The notes below the pieces were generated by a model, which was not told the DNA's origin, did no database searches, and worked only from the letters and a program-made list of their open reading frames with translations. A stretch of 64,000 bases of DNA from Lotus japonicus (taxonomy: Eukaryota > Streptophyta > Magnoliopsida > Fabales > Fabaceae), in the NCBI RefSeq assembly GCF_012489685.1, contig NC_080044.1, positions 77,796,732 through 77,860,731 on the forward strand. The letters run 5' to 3'. The position numbers and the translations under genes were made by a program. This document shows, piece by piece, positions 9,582 through 19,974 of this stretch; position 1 is the stretch's first letter, and each line of letters starts with the position of its first letter.

Positions 9582-11250
9582 TTAGTGGTTAAAATACCCC
9601 ACAAACCTAGGGTCTAGCTTCCAATGACGATGTACTACCATATACACCTTAATAAGCAGGGAAGGAAAGATGTTTTCGAAATACTGGTAGAAAGCCACAG
9701 GAGGAGTTCCAACCAATCTCTGTAAGCCACAACAAAAAAATATACATCAATCATATATTTTGGAAAATCACATCAAACAAACTATTTAAAAGCAAAATAC
9801 ATTTAGTTCTCCATTCATCGTGAGCGTATTTATTTCTAATCGCCCTTATCAAATCTATTGTCAATGTGAAATTATAACGAACACCCGATTGGTTTAGGTC
9901 ATTATATAACAACGTGTCCAACCTTTGACCTCAGTCCCTAACATGAATACTTGAAAAGCCACCCATAATATTCATCGGTGTTGTAAAATCGAGCCTTTCA
10001 CTCACATCCCTTAAGAAGTGAAGCTTTTTTTCAGTTGGCCAGAAAAAATGATGCTCTAAAATATTCCTCACACTTGCCCTTAAATTACACAAAAAGATGA
10101 GTGTTAAGAGTGTAATTACTAACTTTGTTGACTAAGAAAATATATAAGGGTAATTTGAAAAAAATATATTTATATACCTTAATGTAGGTGTTGAGAATAA
10201 CAAAGTCTGAATCATATGCTTAGCTTCAGGCATACCATTAATTTGGTGTAACTCAGATTTATTATTGCTCAATATATTTTGTTCAAACTGACCAGAATGA
10301 AGTCCAAACGGATGTCCACCACGCGTTAGGCAGTAGAACAACACTAACCCCAGACTGAAGCAATCTGAACCACGTGTTTGTGGTTCAGAATTAATTAACT
10401 CAGGAATTGACTCCGGAGCTCGTCATCCGAAAGTTCCATTGCCTGCAACATATTAAATCAGCGGTTAAGAGTTAGACATGTTACGATTCTCTCATCTTTC
10501 TATCTCTCACTTTAAATTTGATCTAAGATTTCAAACCAAAACTTACTGACCTGAAATATTTGACCTGAAATCAGCGGTGAAGATCGATATGGAGGAAACT
10601 TTTTACTGATTCTCATATCTGCTAATTTTGCACACAGTGTCGGGTCCATAATCATTAATACATTTAATGGTTTTAGATCTTTGTGCAGAACGTTCATATT
10701 GTGCAAATATGACACCCTTACCACCATATCTCTGAGTACAACATATAAATATTTAGTCATTATGTACACAATATAAACTTATAAACAACAAATAAAAAGT
10801 TTATATCTACCTCATTAGCTTTCTTAATAAAGGGGCAGGGTTTCCATTCTGCTCCCAAAGTAACGTAGCCCCAAGTCTATCCAAAAAATCTTTTACCATC
10901 TACTTGGATTGGGCTCCTTTCCACTAAAATAATGAATGAAATCTTACAGGGTACACCCACATCTTTCCAGCGCTATGTAGTAGAAGTTTTTACTTTGTCC
11001 CACAGTGTACATTCAGACAATGTTTGAATGACGGTCTGATGTGAGAAGCATATTCATTTCTCCCTTAAACAGCCTAGTGCGAGACTTATCAAGTCGTTTT
11101 ACCATCAAGTCGTTTTACCGTAGAGGCCTGGGAATACAATTGAATGAGATCCAACTGCGATTTTCTGTCCAACTTGTTCAAATACTTCTAGCTTAGTATA
11201 ATCAGTTACGATTCCTGGTTCTGGAACCAAAACCTCATTCACCATACTCC
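9582..11250 (-). pseudogene. IRE1-like kinase/endoribonuclease pseudogene (copy A)
   Basis: Minus-strand exons with GT-AG borders encode the cytosolic half of an IRE1-like protein, the ER-stress sensor that splices bZIP60 mRNA. The N-lobe exon (10,811 to about 11,250) reads SDRHSNIV and LWEQNGNPAPLLRKLM. The catalytic-loop exon (10,565-10,731) reads HNMNVLHKDLKPLNVLM and ADMRISK. The C-lobe exon (10,178-10,442) has RAPESIPELI and FSLGLVLFYCLTRGGHPFG. RNase (KEN) pieces follow at about 9,930-10,078 (HFFWPTEKKLHFLRDVSERL) and 9,582-9,719 (FENIFPSLLIKVYMVV). The frame is broken: there are stops in the N-lobe after HSNIV and in CTL*DFIHY, TGG of the GWRAPE motif has become TGA, and the middle of the KEN domain is missing. 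The usual DMG is DMR. No lumenal sensor domain or membrane segment is seen upstream. It is clearly a dead copy or only transcribed as RNA. Confidence 0.85.
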
Positions 11251-11915
11251 CTTCTGGTTCTGGAACAAAAACCTCATTCACCCTATTCCCTTATCTTTTA
11301 TTCAGTATGAAGATCTTAAACAAAAAAATATGCCAACTGCGAATAGAAAAATTCAAGCCAAGGATGGGAGATGTATTGCCTATCTTCTACCCCCTTACAC
11401 ACGTCAAGGGAGGAGAAGAATATGAGTATGACAGCCTAAAAAGAATGAAAACAGTTAGTGAAAAGCACAGTAATCACAATTTATAAAAAGAAGAGAATTT
11501 TTAGTGCATTGCATTCCAATCAAGTAGAACCTATAATATTATGTATGACTGTATGAGGATTTAAACTTGTCAACGAGTGAAAGCAATAATTTGCATGCAA
11601 TCCGCGTGGGTCATCATGGCATGATAACTGAGAATTCTCGTAGTACGCCGCCATTATCTTGTGAGGAAGTTTCGGAGGAGGTTATGGAGACTTCTCAGGC
11701 GGTGAAAAACAAAAACTTTTCAAATTCAAATGATGATGTGGTGGGTGGGTCAGCACAAGGTGAGCAGTGAGTTAGTATTAAAAAGGGGACGCACGTTTTG
11801 AAGTTTGGAAAGGGGTAAAAAAGGCTTGGAGTTTTGCCTAAATTGGAGAACCAAATATGTTAGGATTTCAGAAAAAAGAAAGTATCTCATAGAAGAAGAG
11901 AGTTATAGACAGAAA
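11251..11915. other. Spacer between inverted IRE1-like fragments A and B
   Basis: AT-rich spacer without a recognisable gene. The 67-codon open frame at 11,567-11,770 has no domain and no similarity I recognise. A phrase near 11,857-11,915 (AGGATTTCAG, then AGAAAGTATCTCATAGAAGA) recurs at 13,665-13,723 in direct orientation. Confidence 0.4.
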
Positions 11916-11960
11916 GTTAGTAATTACACTCTTAACACCAACCTTTTTGTGTAATTTCAG

Positions 11961-12215
11961 GTCAATTGCCAAGGAGATTTTAGAGCATCCTTTGTTTTTG
12001 GAACCATAAAAGAAAACTTCACTTTTTAAGAGATGTCAGTGAAATTTTTTTTAGGAAATTTCTGAAAACCCTCCAATAGCTTTTTTTGGTTGTTTTGTTG
12101 AGCATTAAGGATTGATTGGACTTCTTCCCGAGGGTTTCTATTCGTATTTCCAAAGCAAGTTTCATTCCCTGCTAATCGAGGTGTATAAGGTAGTATCTCC
12201 GTATTGAAAGCAAGA
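11961..12215 (+). pseudogene. IRE1-like KEN (RNase) domain remnant (copy B, inverted to copy A)
   Basis: After an acceptor ending in GTAATTTCAG, the plus strand reads IAKEILEHPLFLEP and later LPEGFYSYFQSKFHSLLIEV followed by YKVVS. These are the first and last parts of the IRE1 KEN endoribonuclease domain. Between them the frame has stops (after FLEP and in the middle), and the catalytic middle of the domain is gone. The exon and its flanks match copy A on the opposite strand, including the non-coding word AGGTCTCTTATTACCATTCC near 9,550 and its complement near 12,289. Copies A and B therefore form an inverted repeat. Confidence 0.8.
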
Positions 12216-12349
12216 CACGTTTTCTGTGCAGTATTTTGACCACTAAGTACTAGAATGGTCAAAAGAAATCGGGCACCGTGGGCAAAGGAATGGTAATAAG
12301 AGACCTCCATTATTATCACTATGCTTCTTCAATCTCTTCTTTTGTCTGG

Positions 12350-13240
12350 TTCTGTTTTCCTCTGTATCTAACTTTGGTTTCATGTGTTTACTATTTATGG
12401 ATGAAGTTTCATAAAAGCACATGTAGAAAGAAACCTCAATGCTTTTGTGTCAATGTTGATTATGCGATTATAAAGGTTAGCATGAAGAGGAAGAACTACT
12501 TAGCTTTTTAAGGATGTTATATCCATGTTATCTTGTTCTTCAATCAAACTCTACTACATTATTGTTTATTTCCACCTCATTGTGTAGTTGCTAACAGAGT
12601 CCGGTTTACGTTTTCTCTTTCTTTCTCATGGTTTATCATTTTGAACTTTGTGTGTGCTTCCATGGCAGACAATCGACGCGAGCGTGTCGAAACTTCTTTC
12701 CTCACAACCATCAACTTCTTTCTCTTTTATGAATTCTATGTTATGTCATCAGAAAATTCTAACGTTTTATTTCTATCAATTCAAATATGGCAAAAGACAC
12801 ATGAATCCTAACTTATAGGTGACAGTTAGAGAACATATAATACCACAACTTCAAGACAGACAATATTATCATAGATGAGTGGGTATACAAAATAAGATTG
12901 GACTTGAAAATACATTTACTAGAAAGAAAATTAAAGTAGCTCTTATTATTGAAAAAATTATTTCATCTTAGGTGGTTTGAGAATAAAATAATAAGACTTA
13001 TATTAGCATCCGTTAATAGAGTTGACCACATGAAGGATTGTCCTCTAGCTAAAGGTAGAAACTAGAAAGAGACAAAGAAAATCTATTATATATCTATATC
13101 ATTTAGAGAGATCTAGAGGTAATTAAGTTTAAGTTTAAACTCAATAGATGACAAATTTTTTTAATGTTACTTGGTCGATATAGCTGCCCTGCGTGGTGAG
13201 AAAAGGCTTGACCTCTCTAGATGACAACTAAGTGAAACTA
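12350..13240. other. AT-rich intergenic DNA, nothing recognised
   Basis: Short open frames at 12,278-12,511 and 12,533-12,811 have no protein-like signature or codon pattern. I see no RNA gene or transposon end here. Confidence 0.35.
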
Positions 13241-13255
13241 CAAACTCTATGTTGT

Positions 13256-13513
13256 TGGCATTGAAAGTTTAGGTTGGCGGGCGCCTGAATTGATTTGTAG
13301 AGTAGGACGTCACACACGTTGGATTCCTTCAGTTTATGATGTGTATTACTCTTCTGTCTAACGGGTATCAGACATCCATTTGGAGCATGATCAAAATATT
13401 TTGAAAAATGATGAGAAAAATATTTACAAAGATAGGGGTTCGCCTGAAGCCAAACATTTGATTTCCAATGTGTTAAACCGTGAAGCTGATTTAAGGCATA
13501 CAAAGGCAAGGCC
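13256..13513 (+). pseudogene. IRE1-like kinase C-lobe remnant (copy B2)
   Basis: The plus strand reads GIESLGWRAPELI, then after a frame slip EHDQNILKNDEKNIY and GSPEAKHLISNVLNREADLR. This matches the exon that follows the activation segment in IRE1-like kinases (compare the exon at 31,266-31,512). The acceptor AG is absent, the HPFG region is frameshifted, and no kinase exons flank it, so it is an isolated exon remnant. The minus-strand frame of 93 codons over the same DNA is a shadow of it. Confidence 0.75.
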
Positions 13514-13839
13514 TAGGCCAATTTGTAGAATTAGTATACAGTAATAGAAAAGAAAGACATTTTCTTGAATTAGATTACTATTCAACTCATCGAAAAATGT
13601 TACATGTGCTAGCTTTTATAGATAAGGAAAACCCGTGTAAATGGAAGAAATTGGAATACCCAATGTCAGGATTTCAAAGAACGAAAGTATCTTAGAGAAG
13701 AAGAGAATTAGAGAGAGAAAGTAAAAAATGCGAGTTTTAGGGAGAGCAATATGATCTCATAGACTAATTCTGTTACACATGTGTTAACTCACAACCCCCT
13801 CATGAGTCGTAAGACTATGAAGAGTCTAGCGTTTCGTTG

Positions 13840-14215
13840 CGCCACTCCAACAATGGTATCATAGCCAATGGTTCGTGGGACCATGGTAACGACTCCTTGT
13901 GTCGAAAGTCTTCCTAGAAATGTGGCTAGGCGGTGGGTTCCATTGCCAGCGAACAACGGTACAGGGGTGGATATGCTTCCGCAGAGGGGGGCCATGATAA
14001 TGTGGAGGTGACTTGCACTTGAGGGGGAGATTGTTGAGAATTCAAGTGCGGAGTTGGAGTCACACATTGGTTAAGTTTGGGTGAGGAGAAGACTTTTTAA
14101 GAGATGTGACCCATAAACCTAATGCCTTAAGGTTTTGGGTTAATATGTAGCGTCAAGATCTCCTTGGTGTCTCTCATCGGCCTTGACTCATGGATCCTCG
14201 TTGTGACTCTCCCCA
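13840..14215 (+). mobile_element. Copia-like LTR retrotransposon remnant (PBS- and PPT-like sites)
   Basis: At about 13,851 AATGGTATCATAGCCAATGG resembles the initiator-Met tRNA primer-binding site used by Copia elements (usually TGGTATCAGAGCC). At 14,019-14,033 TTGAGGGGGAGATTGTTGAG resembles a polypurine tract followed by an LTR start (TGTTGAG). Only about 170 bp separate them, so any internal coding region is gone. LTR ends and a target duplication could not be defined. Confidence 0.45.
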
Positions 14216-14457
14216 ACGTGTTTTTGTACGAGACACTAAACTCCTCTATCTACTAATTATGTTATTAACAAATCTAGACAGAATTAACAAAACAAATATT
14301 TCTATCTATAATATATTAAATCTAAAGCGTGAAATGTGGCGTTGCCATGCACGTGTCATTTACTTTAGTCATATCACATATTTAAGTTTGTTGTCTATCC
14401 AAAGAGATTAAAGATCATTCATCTTCCACTATTCTAAATATAACTTGCATTATAATT

Positions 14458-14577
14458 TTTTTATAGGCAAATGTTAGTTGTTAGTAAACTAGTACATTTT
14501 ATGCCTCATTAGGGTTCGAACCCTAACCCTGCACCTACAATTACCCTTAACTAAACCATGTGAGCTATCCATCCCCC
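14458..14577 (-). mobile_element. Short SINE, 120 bp, with 16-bp TSD
   Basis: The insert is bounded by perfect copies of AACTTGCATTATAATT at 14,442-14,457 and 14,578-14,593. On the minus strand it starts GGGGGATGGATAGCTCACAT (A-box region), contains GGGTTCGAACCCTA (B box) 60-70 bp later and ends in an A-rich tail. This is a compact tRNA-derived SINE, of a different family from the one at 3,659-3,828. Confidence 0.85.
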
Positions 14578-14593
14578 AACTTGCATTATAATT

Positions 14594-15240
14594 AACTGAC
14601 AAATATACTTGAGGGTATGTATGGAAAACATTCAGTAGCTTGCTGTCAAGAGACTTATTAGGACGCATCATGATCTAGCATTGCTAGGTGGCACGAGAAA
14701 TTCATGCACACCACAATGCACGACCATGCAAAAATGTCATTCTAGTTTCTAAAATATTAAATAACAATTTAAGTGAGCAACACAAATCATCATCCAATGG
14801 TGTATATCAGTCGTGCCTCAAGGTGTGCTAACATTGTTGTATTGTTTAGCATTTTCCTATTATGAAATCAAACTGACATTGCGCGCCTGAGAATATACTA
14901 ATAAGCAAGGAGCAGATGCTGACATTGCACGCAATTCCTGATAATCGGTCTTCACTAGGGCAGAATAATTCAGGTCAGTTCAAAAGTTTGGTTTTACTTA
15001 TTTTTGTTGAAATCTTAGATCTAATAGAAAGTGAGAGAGAGATAGAAAGACGAGAGAATTGTAAGATTAATACAAATATGCTCAATAGACACTCTATGTA
15101 ACCAAAGGAAAATTGCTACACCTAGGAGCAAAAAAATATAACCAAAAGTAGATTTTTTAAAATCTACACATCCAACATAGTGTGACCCGAGTAGTCAACC
15201 ACTTCAATGTGATATGACCTTTTGTGTGTAAGCTTATAGT
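14594..15240. other. AT-rich intergenic DNA, nothing recognised
   Basis: No gene, RNA or transposon end recognised. The 61-codon frame at 14,916-15,101 has no domain features. Confidence 0.35.
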
Positions 15241-15244
15241 CATT

Positions 15245-15765
15245 GGTTCCTTGTAAGGGCCAAGGAATTCATTTGCATCTTTCTAGTGGTGTATTACGGG
15301 ATTACTTTGATCTCGACCTAACATTCCAACATCAAAATAAATATCTGGCAGAGTGCATGTCTACACATACATTAAATTTCGAATCATTGATGGACATGAT
15401 ATATACTCAATTTTCTTTGGCCCCAAATTATTTTTATGACATTGTATATTACTATACTTGTCCCCTTTATGAATTGGAACTATACTCATGGAACAACTTT
15501 TCATTCTAAATCTCTCTAATAATTTATTGATATAACCTTTCTTAGACAACCCTAACACTCCTTGTGATTTATTACAAATATATTTATTTCTATCACATAT
15601 GATGTCTCATCCCCATATCTTTCATTCCAAAGTTAATATAGAGATCTCTTTACACCATATAACAAACTCATATCATTAGTAGCAAGTAGAGTATCATCAA
15701 CATATAAAATCAAAATAATAAAACAACTTCCACTAACCTTCATAACATAATGGTATCATTGAACT
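15245..15765 (-). pseudogene. Copia reverse-transcriptase fragment
   Basis: On the minus strand, frames broken by shifts read ILILYVDDTLLATNDMSLLY, then ECLGLSKKGYINKLLERFRM, SIVPIHKGDKYSN and LMYVQTCTLPDIYF. These are the YVDD active site and the following region of a Ty1/Copia polyprotein (reverse transcriptase, leading towards RNase H). The fragment is about 520 bp, with at least two frame changes. It lies downstream of the LTR-like remnant at 13.8-14.2 kb but in the opposite orientation, so the two need not belong together. Confidence 0.8.
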
Positions 15766-16395
15766 TGAGATACATGTATGTTTTTTTCTTTTCTTTCCAG
15801 AAATACAAACCGGGCCTTCATTTTTGTGGGTTGTAAAATGTAGATTGCAATTGTAGTCTTTCCTTGAACACATTGTGTCATAGAAGTTGAAAAATGATCG
15901 TATTTGTTTTAATATTACATAGACCCTTTTAACCATGTAACATATCTATATATCTATATATTGTATACAAATGTAACAAATGAAATTAACTTGAATAATA
16001 CTATTAATTTTTTTAATTAATTAATATGATAAATAAAATATTATAAAAAATGTATGCTGAATTTTAACCATTACTTATTATATATAGTTTAACTTGAACA
16101 ACAATGTTAACTATTAACAAAATTTCAACTGTTATATTAAATTGACTTGTAACAAAAAAGAATGACTTGGACAAGTGTGTTGCATTGTTATTTAGCTCTT
16201 CATTTATTAAATAAATTGTTAGAGATTCGATTTTGAATTATTGCAAATGAAAAAGAAGTAAAAAACTCATTTTTCCTATTGTTAAATAAGCTGATAGTGT
16301 GACGAGAGACTAATTTTACTACCACTTGCTTTGGAAAGATTAAAAGATAACATTAAATTAACTTGAACGACAACAATAAATGTTATATCTAATAA
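15766..16395. other. Very AT-rich spacer with diverged short repeats
   Basis: Words such as GATAAATAAAATATTATAAA (16,028) recur around 17,215 and 17,300-17,400, on the far side of the LINE fragment, with ATGTTATAT and TTGACTTG nearby. The LINE seems to have landed inside a diverged tandem-repeat tract. No gene is seen. Confidence 0.4.
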
Positions 16396-17205
16396 ATGAG
16401 AGCTTAGAGCACGTTTTCCTCCGATGCCTAGCTGCTCGAAGCTTCTGGTTTGGATCGCCATTGGTGTTGAGGATAGAACGCTTTGCCTCCATAACAGATT
16501 TCAGGGAGGAAGTGTTGCGTGATGGAGATGAAGAGTCCATTGGACTTGTGCAGACGCTATGCTATGCTCTATGGGAAGCAATGAATAACACCAGATTCAA
16601 TAGTGGTTCAACGCGCACTCATGTTGCTGCCAGGATCTCGAACATGCATGCAAAGAGACCAGCCTCATTGCAACTCATCTCAGGCGGTGTGGGGAAGGCC
16701 AATCTGAGGGATGGTTAAAGTGAATATTGACGCTTCTTTTGTTAATGGCAGACCAGCTGGGTATGGAATGGTGGCACGCGACTTTGAGGGAGAGGTTATG
16801 ACGGCGGCTATAACGTTCCCAATAGCTTCTCTCTCCCCTTTGTCGGCGGAGGCCGGTTGTTTCCATTGGGTGCTTCGTTTGGCTATAGAGTTGGGCTTTT
16901 GACGTGTAGAGTTTGAGACGGACTACTTGCAATTGTTTGACCGGTGGAAGACAAGCAGGGAAAGTGCATCTTTTTTAGCTACTATTGTTAGTGAGTGTCG
17001 CTCTTTAAGTTATGCTTTTGATGTTTTTTCCTTTTCTTTTGTAAGACGATCTGGCAATGCTTTAAATGATTTGTTGGCGAGGAACGCTTTCCACTTACAC
17101 TAATGCAGTGTGGGTGGAGGAAGTTCAGAATATTGCTTCACATTTGGTGGCTCAAGATATTTTGGCATTTATTCCTCTTGTAGCTTGATTTTAATAAATT
17201 CTCAT
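16396..17205 (+). pseudogene. 5'-truncated LINE: zinc-knuckle plus RNase H region
   Basis: The plus strand reads ESLEHVFLRCLAARSFWFGS (the zf-RVT region that follows reverse transcriptase in plant LINEs). After a frameshift near 16,700 it reads KVNIDASFVNGRPAGYGMVA, then RDFEGEV, and later AEAGCFHWVLRLAIELG, VEFETDYLQLF and RRSGNALNDLLARNAF, which is an RVT_3-type RNase H domain with its DAS/E/D pattern. A TGA follows ELGF. The copy ends in a TTTAATAAATTCTCATTTAA stretch and an A run at about 17,206, as expected for the LINE 3' end. It lacks endonuclease and reverse transcriptase, so it is dead on arrival. Confidence 0.8.
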
Positions 17206-18648
17206 TTAAAAAAAATGATAAATAAAATACTATAAAATATGTATGTTAGATTTCAACTACTGACTTGGACAATAGAATTAAATGTTATATTTAATATAAC
17301 AAATAAAATACTAAAAATGTACGCTTAAGCTATTAGCTGTATTAAATTGACCTGAATAATAAAGCATGTTACACTTAATATAATAAATAAAATAGGATAA
17401 AAAAGTGCATGTTACATTTCAACTATTACTTCTATTTTTCTTTTCTTTGAATCTTAAGTATTATTCACGGAGTCAATTTTGTTTGAGTTGGGTAAAACTA
17501 TTATGTTTCATCAAGTGCGGATTTATTGAACTAGATAATAGGTCAACTAACTTGAAATTGTTCTAACTTAAACAAATGTCTCAAATTTAAATTTATATGA
17601 ATGTCGGCTTTGTTAATTACGAGTTATGATATATACACACCTCTACACTCTTTTCCACTTTCATTTTCTATCTATTTCTCTTTTCTCTATCAATCAAATC
17701 ACATATTTACTTTTTCTCTCATTTCTTCTTATCTCTCTCTTCCTCCACCTCTCTACACCTAAAAAATGAGGTGTCAAGATATAATTATTCATTAATTACT
17801 TCTAAGTTTGTTTTTGGTCAAACAGAAGAGATTATTAAGACAAGGCCCACCAAAACCATATTTAAGCTATAAATGGCCCAAATAGTCTGAAAAAGCAAAA
17901 GAGAAAAAGGCCTATGGTTAATTTTTCTACTCCCGCGATCCTTTTTCACTCTGAAAATTCATTTCCAGAATGCAGCTATTACCGAAAAGTAATTTCCAGA
18001 AATAAAATTTAGTAGCGTGGGTCAAATAAAATATGATAAAAGCAAGGCCCTTTCATGAGAGCTGTACTATTACGGGCTTTTTTGGGGTGCATTTATCTAA
18101 CGCAGAAAGGCCCAAAAGGCGCGTTTCCAAGAGTGTTGCGAGGTCAGTGAATTGCATAGGAAAAATGTTTTCATTACATTTCTTTTAAATTAGCTCTTAA
18201 AATGAGGGGAAATGTTGAGTAAATAGTGATACTAAAATTTTTCAGTTTAGAACCTAACTACCTAAAGAGTGAAAAATGAAAAGTGATATAATCATTCATC
18301 TAACCAATCAGATCGTCATGATCAAATATCACTCTATAGCAAGTAGTAACTAATTGCTCTGCAAAAGAAACAACTAATAGAGGCAAAATCCATTACACCT
18401 ACTAATCAATCAGGAAATTTGTGAAATCGGAATCACAAAAAATTTATTGGAGTATTGCATTTGCTGTTTACAGTGTACAACATATCATAGGAAAATTCAC
18501 ATTTCATTATGAATGCAGAATGCACAAACTAACAAGAACAAAGCAATTATACTAAAATATGCAAGAAAAGAACTAAACAACAAATGTGACCAAGTTTCAC
18601 TTCAGCAGAGAAAGAAGTGGACCGTCTTCATCATGATCAGAATCACAT
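17206..18648. other. AT-rich intergenic DNA downstream of the FLA gene
   Basis: Short diverged AT repeats continue to about 17,430. The rest has no recognisable coding or RNA gene. The last 300 bp should contain the 3' UTR of the minus-strand FLA gene. Confidence 0.35.
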
Positions 18649-19974
18649 TCACAGGCCATGGTGGTCTTCAATCTCCACCATTGGTTTCACCTGAGGCATG
18701 GGTGATACAGCAGCAGCAGCGACGCCGCCACAACCAGCGCAGGCCCCTTCCATCGCCTGACCAACAGAATCTGGAATATCATCAGCCATTCCTTCCGCCG
18801 CTGCTCCTCCACCGGCGCCTAAGAAAGTATCATAAGCCGCTGCCACGGGATTAATGTGCGGAAACGGCAAGTACACGCTGTGCACCACAATCTTGATGTT
18901 GCGCATGACATCCGGCACCTTCACCCTCACATAGTTAATCCTCATCGGCGCCGACGTAGCTCCTCCGCCGGAGGTTGTGATGAGCAGCGGTTGGCCTCTT
19001 TCCAATGTCGGCAGAGCAGTCCCTACATGAAGCTTCTCCAGATCTGCAATCGTCAAGTAACGGTTCGGCACGATGTGGAACCTGACATTGCTGATGTACG
19101 AGTGTGAACCGGAGAAGATGGAAAGATCGTCGACGGCGAACACCGTCATGTTGCTGAGAGTCACGAGCTCTGCGTACTTGACCTTCATCGCGAGTGCGAG
19201 GATGCTGAATCCGTTGTTACGGAGCCTGAGCATGGCGTCTTTGAGCATGAGACGCATGAATGTAGGCTGCATCGGAGGAGCGCCGTGAGTGTGGTGGAGA
19301 TGATGACCGGAACGGTGATCTGGATGGTACGGGAAGGAGAGCGAGGTCATCCTCTCGACATCGCAAGAGAACGGAGACAGCGGAGAAACGAAGCCTTGAA
19401 GGCCATGAACCACGACCATGCCGTTGTTGAACAGATCCGGCTGCGTGATCTCCACGCCTCCGATGAAGACCTTCGGAGCGACGGCGGCGCTGGTGTTGTG
19501 ATTGACCGATTCGGCGGTAACGGTGATGCATCGTCCCGGACTCAAGGTCTCGATCTTGGTGCCAAAAGAAAGTTTCCTCAGATAATCGATGGGGAAGAGA
19601 CCTGGAACGATGTGCTCGCGGAGGAGATTAGGCACGGAGCAAGAAAAGCAAGTCCGGAGCGAGGAATCCGACGGAGCGAAGATAGTGGAAGGACCATTCC
19701 AGGCAGAGGAAGCTGCAGTTACAGTTGCAGCAGCGTCAGAGAGCGACGGCGCCGCCGTCGCAAGGTCGTGGAAACCGAGATGTGACAAGATCGGAGGAAG
19801 AAGCGCAGTGTGGGAGAAGAACGAGTGTTCTTGAAGATCGTGCGGAGGAGGCGGTGGCGTTGAATGAGCGAAAGCAGCTTCCATTCCTTCAGTGGCGGTG
19901 ACCTTGGGGCAGCAGAGCACGGCGGCGAAGAAGACGGTGCAGAACAAAGCGAATCGAACTGAGAAATTTTCCAT
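18649..19974 (-). CDS. Fasciclin-like arabinogalactan protein (FLA19-21 type)
   Basis: A single-exon gene of 441 residues. I start at 19,974 because the protein then begins MENFSVRFALFCTVFFAAVL, a clear signal peptide; an in-frame start 9 codons upstream would bury it. Two FAS1 cell-adhesion domains follow. The first (about residues 60-205) has the H1-type STIFAPSD, the YH-type LREHIVPG and the H2-type NGMVVVHGLQGF. The second (about 235-375) has MTVFAVDD, VRFHIVPNRYL and IKIVVHSVYLPF. A His-rich linker and Ala/Pro-poor spacer separate them. The C-terminus is acidic and shows no obvious GPI-anchor signal, as in the FLA19-21 subgroup of Arabidopsis, so it is probably a secreted wall or apoplast protein. 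Family assignment is strong; the exact ortholog is not certain. It is transcribed divergently from the FKBP gene at 20,381. Confidence 0.88.
   Translation of the reverse strand: MENFSVRFALFCTVFFAAVLCCPKVTATEGMEAAFAHSTPPPPPHDLQEHSFFSHTALLPPILSHLGFHDLATAAPSLSDAAATVTAASSAWNGPSTIFAPSDSSLRTCFSCSVPNLLREHIVPGLFPIDYLRKLSFGTKIETLSPGRCITVTAESVNHNTSAAVAPKVFIGGVEITQPDLFNNGMVVVHGLQGFVSPLSPFSCDVERMTSLSFPYHPDHRSGHHLHHTHGAPPMQPTFMRLMLKDAMLRLRNNGFSILALAMKVKYAELVTLSNMTVFAVDDLSIFSGSHSYISNVRFHIVPNRYLTIADLEKLHVGTALPTLERGQPLLITTSGGGATSAPMRINYVRVKVPDVMRNIKIVVHSVYLPFPHINPVAAAYDTFLGAGGGAAAEGMADDIPDSVGQAMEGACAGCGGVAAAAVSPMPQVKPMVEIEDHHGL

Noticed and set aside
12026..12319. 97-codon minus-strand frame
   Set aside because: It is antisense to the IRE1-like RNase remnant on the plus strand, which explains the conserved-looking composition.
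13228..13509. 93-codon minus-strand frame
   Set aside because: The plus strand of the same DNA encodes a recognisable kinase C-lobe remnant (GWRAPELI, SPEAKHLI); the minus frame is a shadow.
15361..15558. Separate small gene
   Set aside because: It is one frame of the broken Copia reverse-transcriptase fragment at 15,245-15,765.
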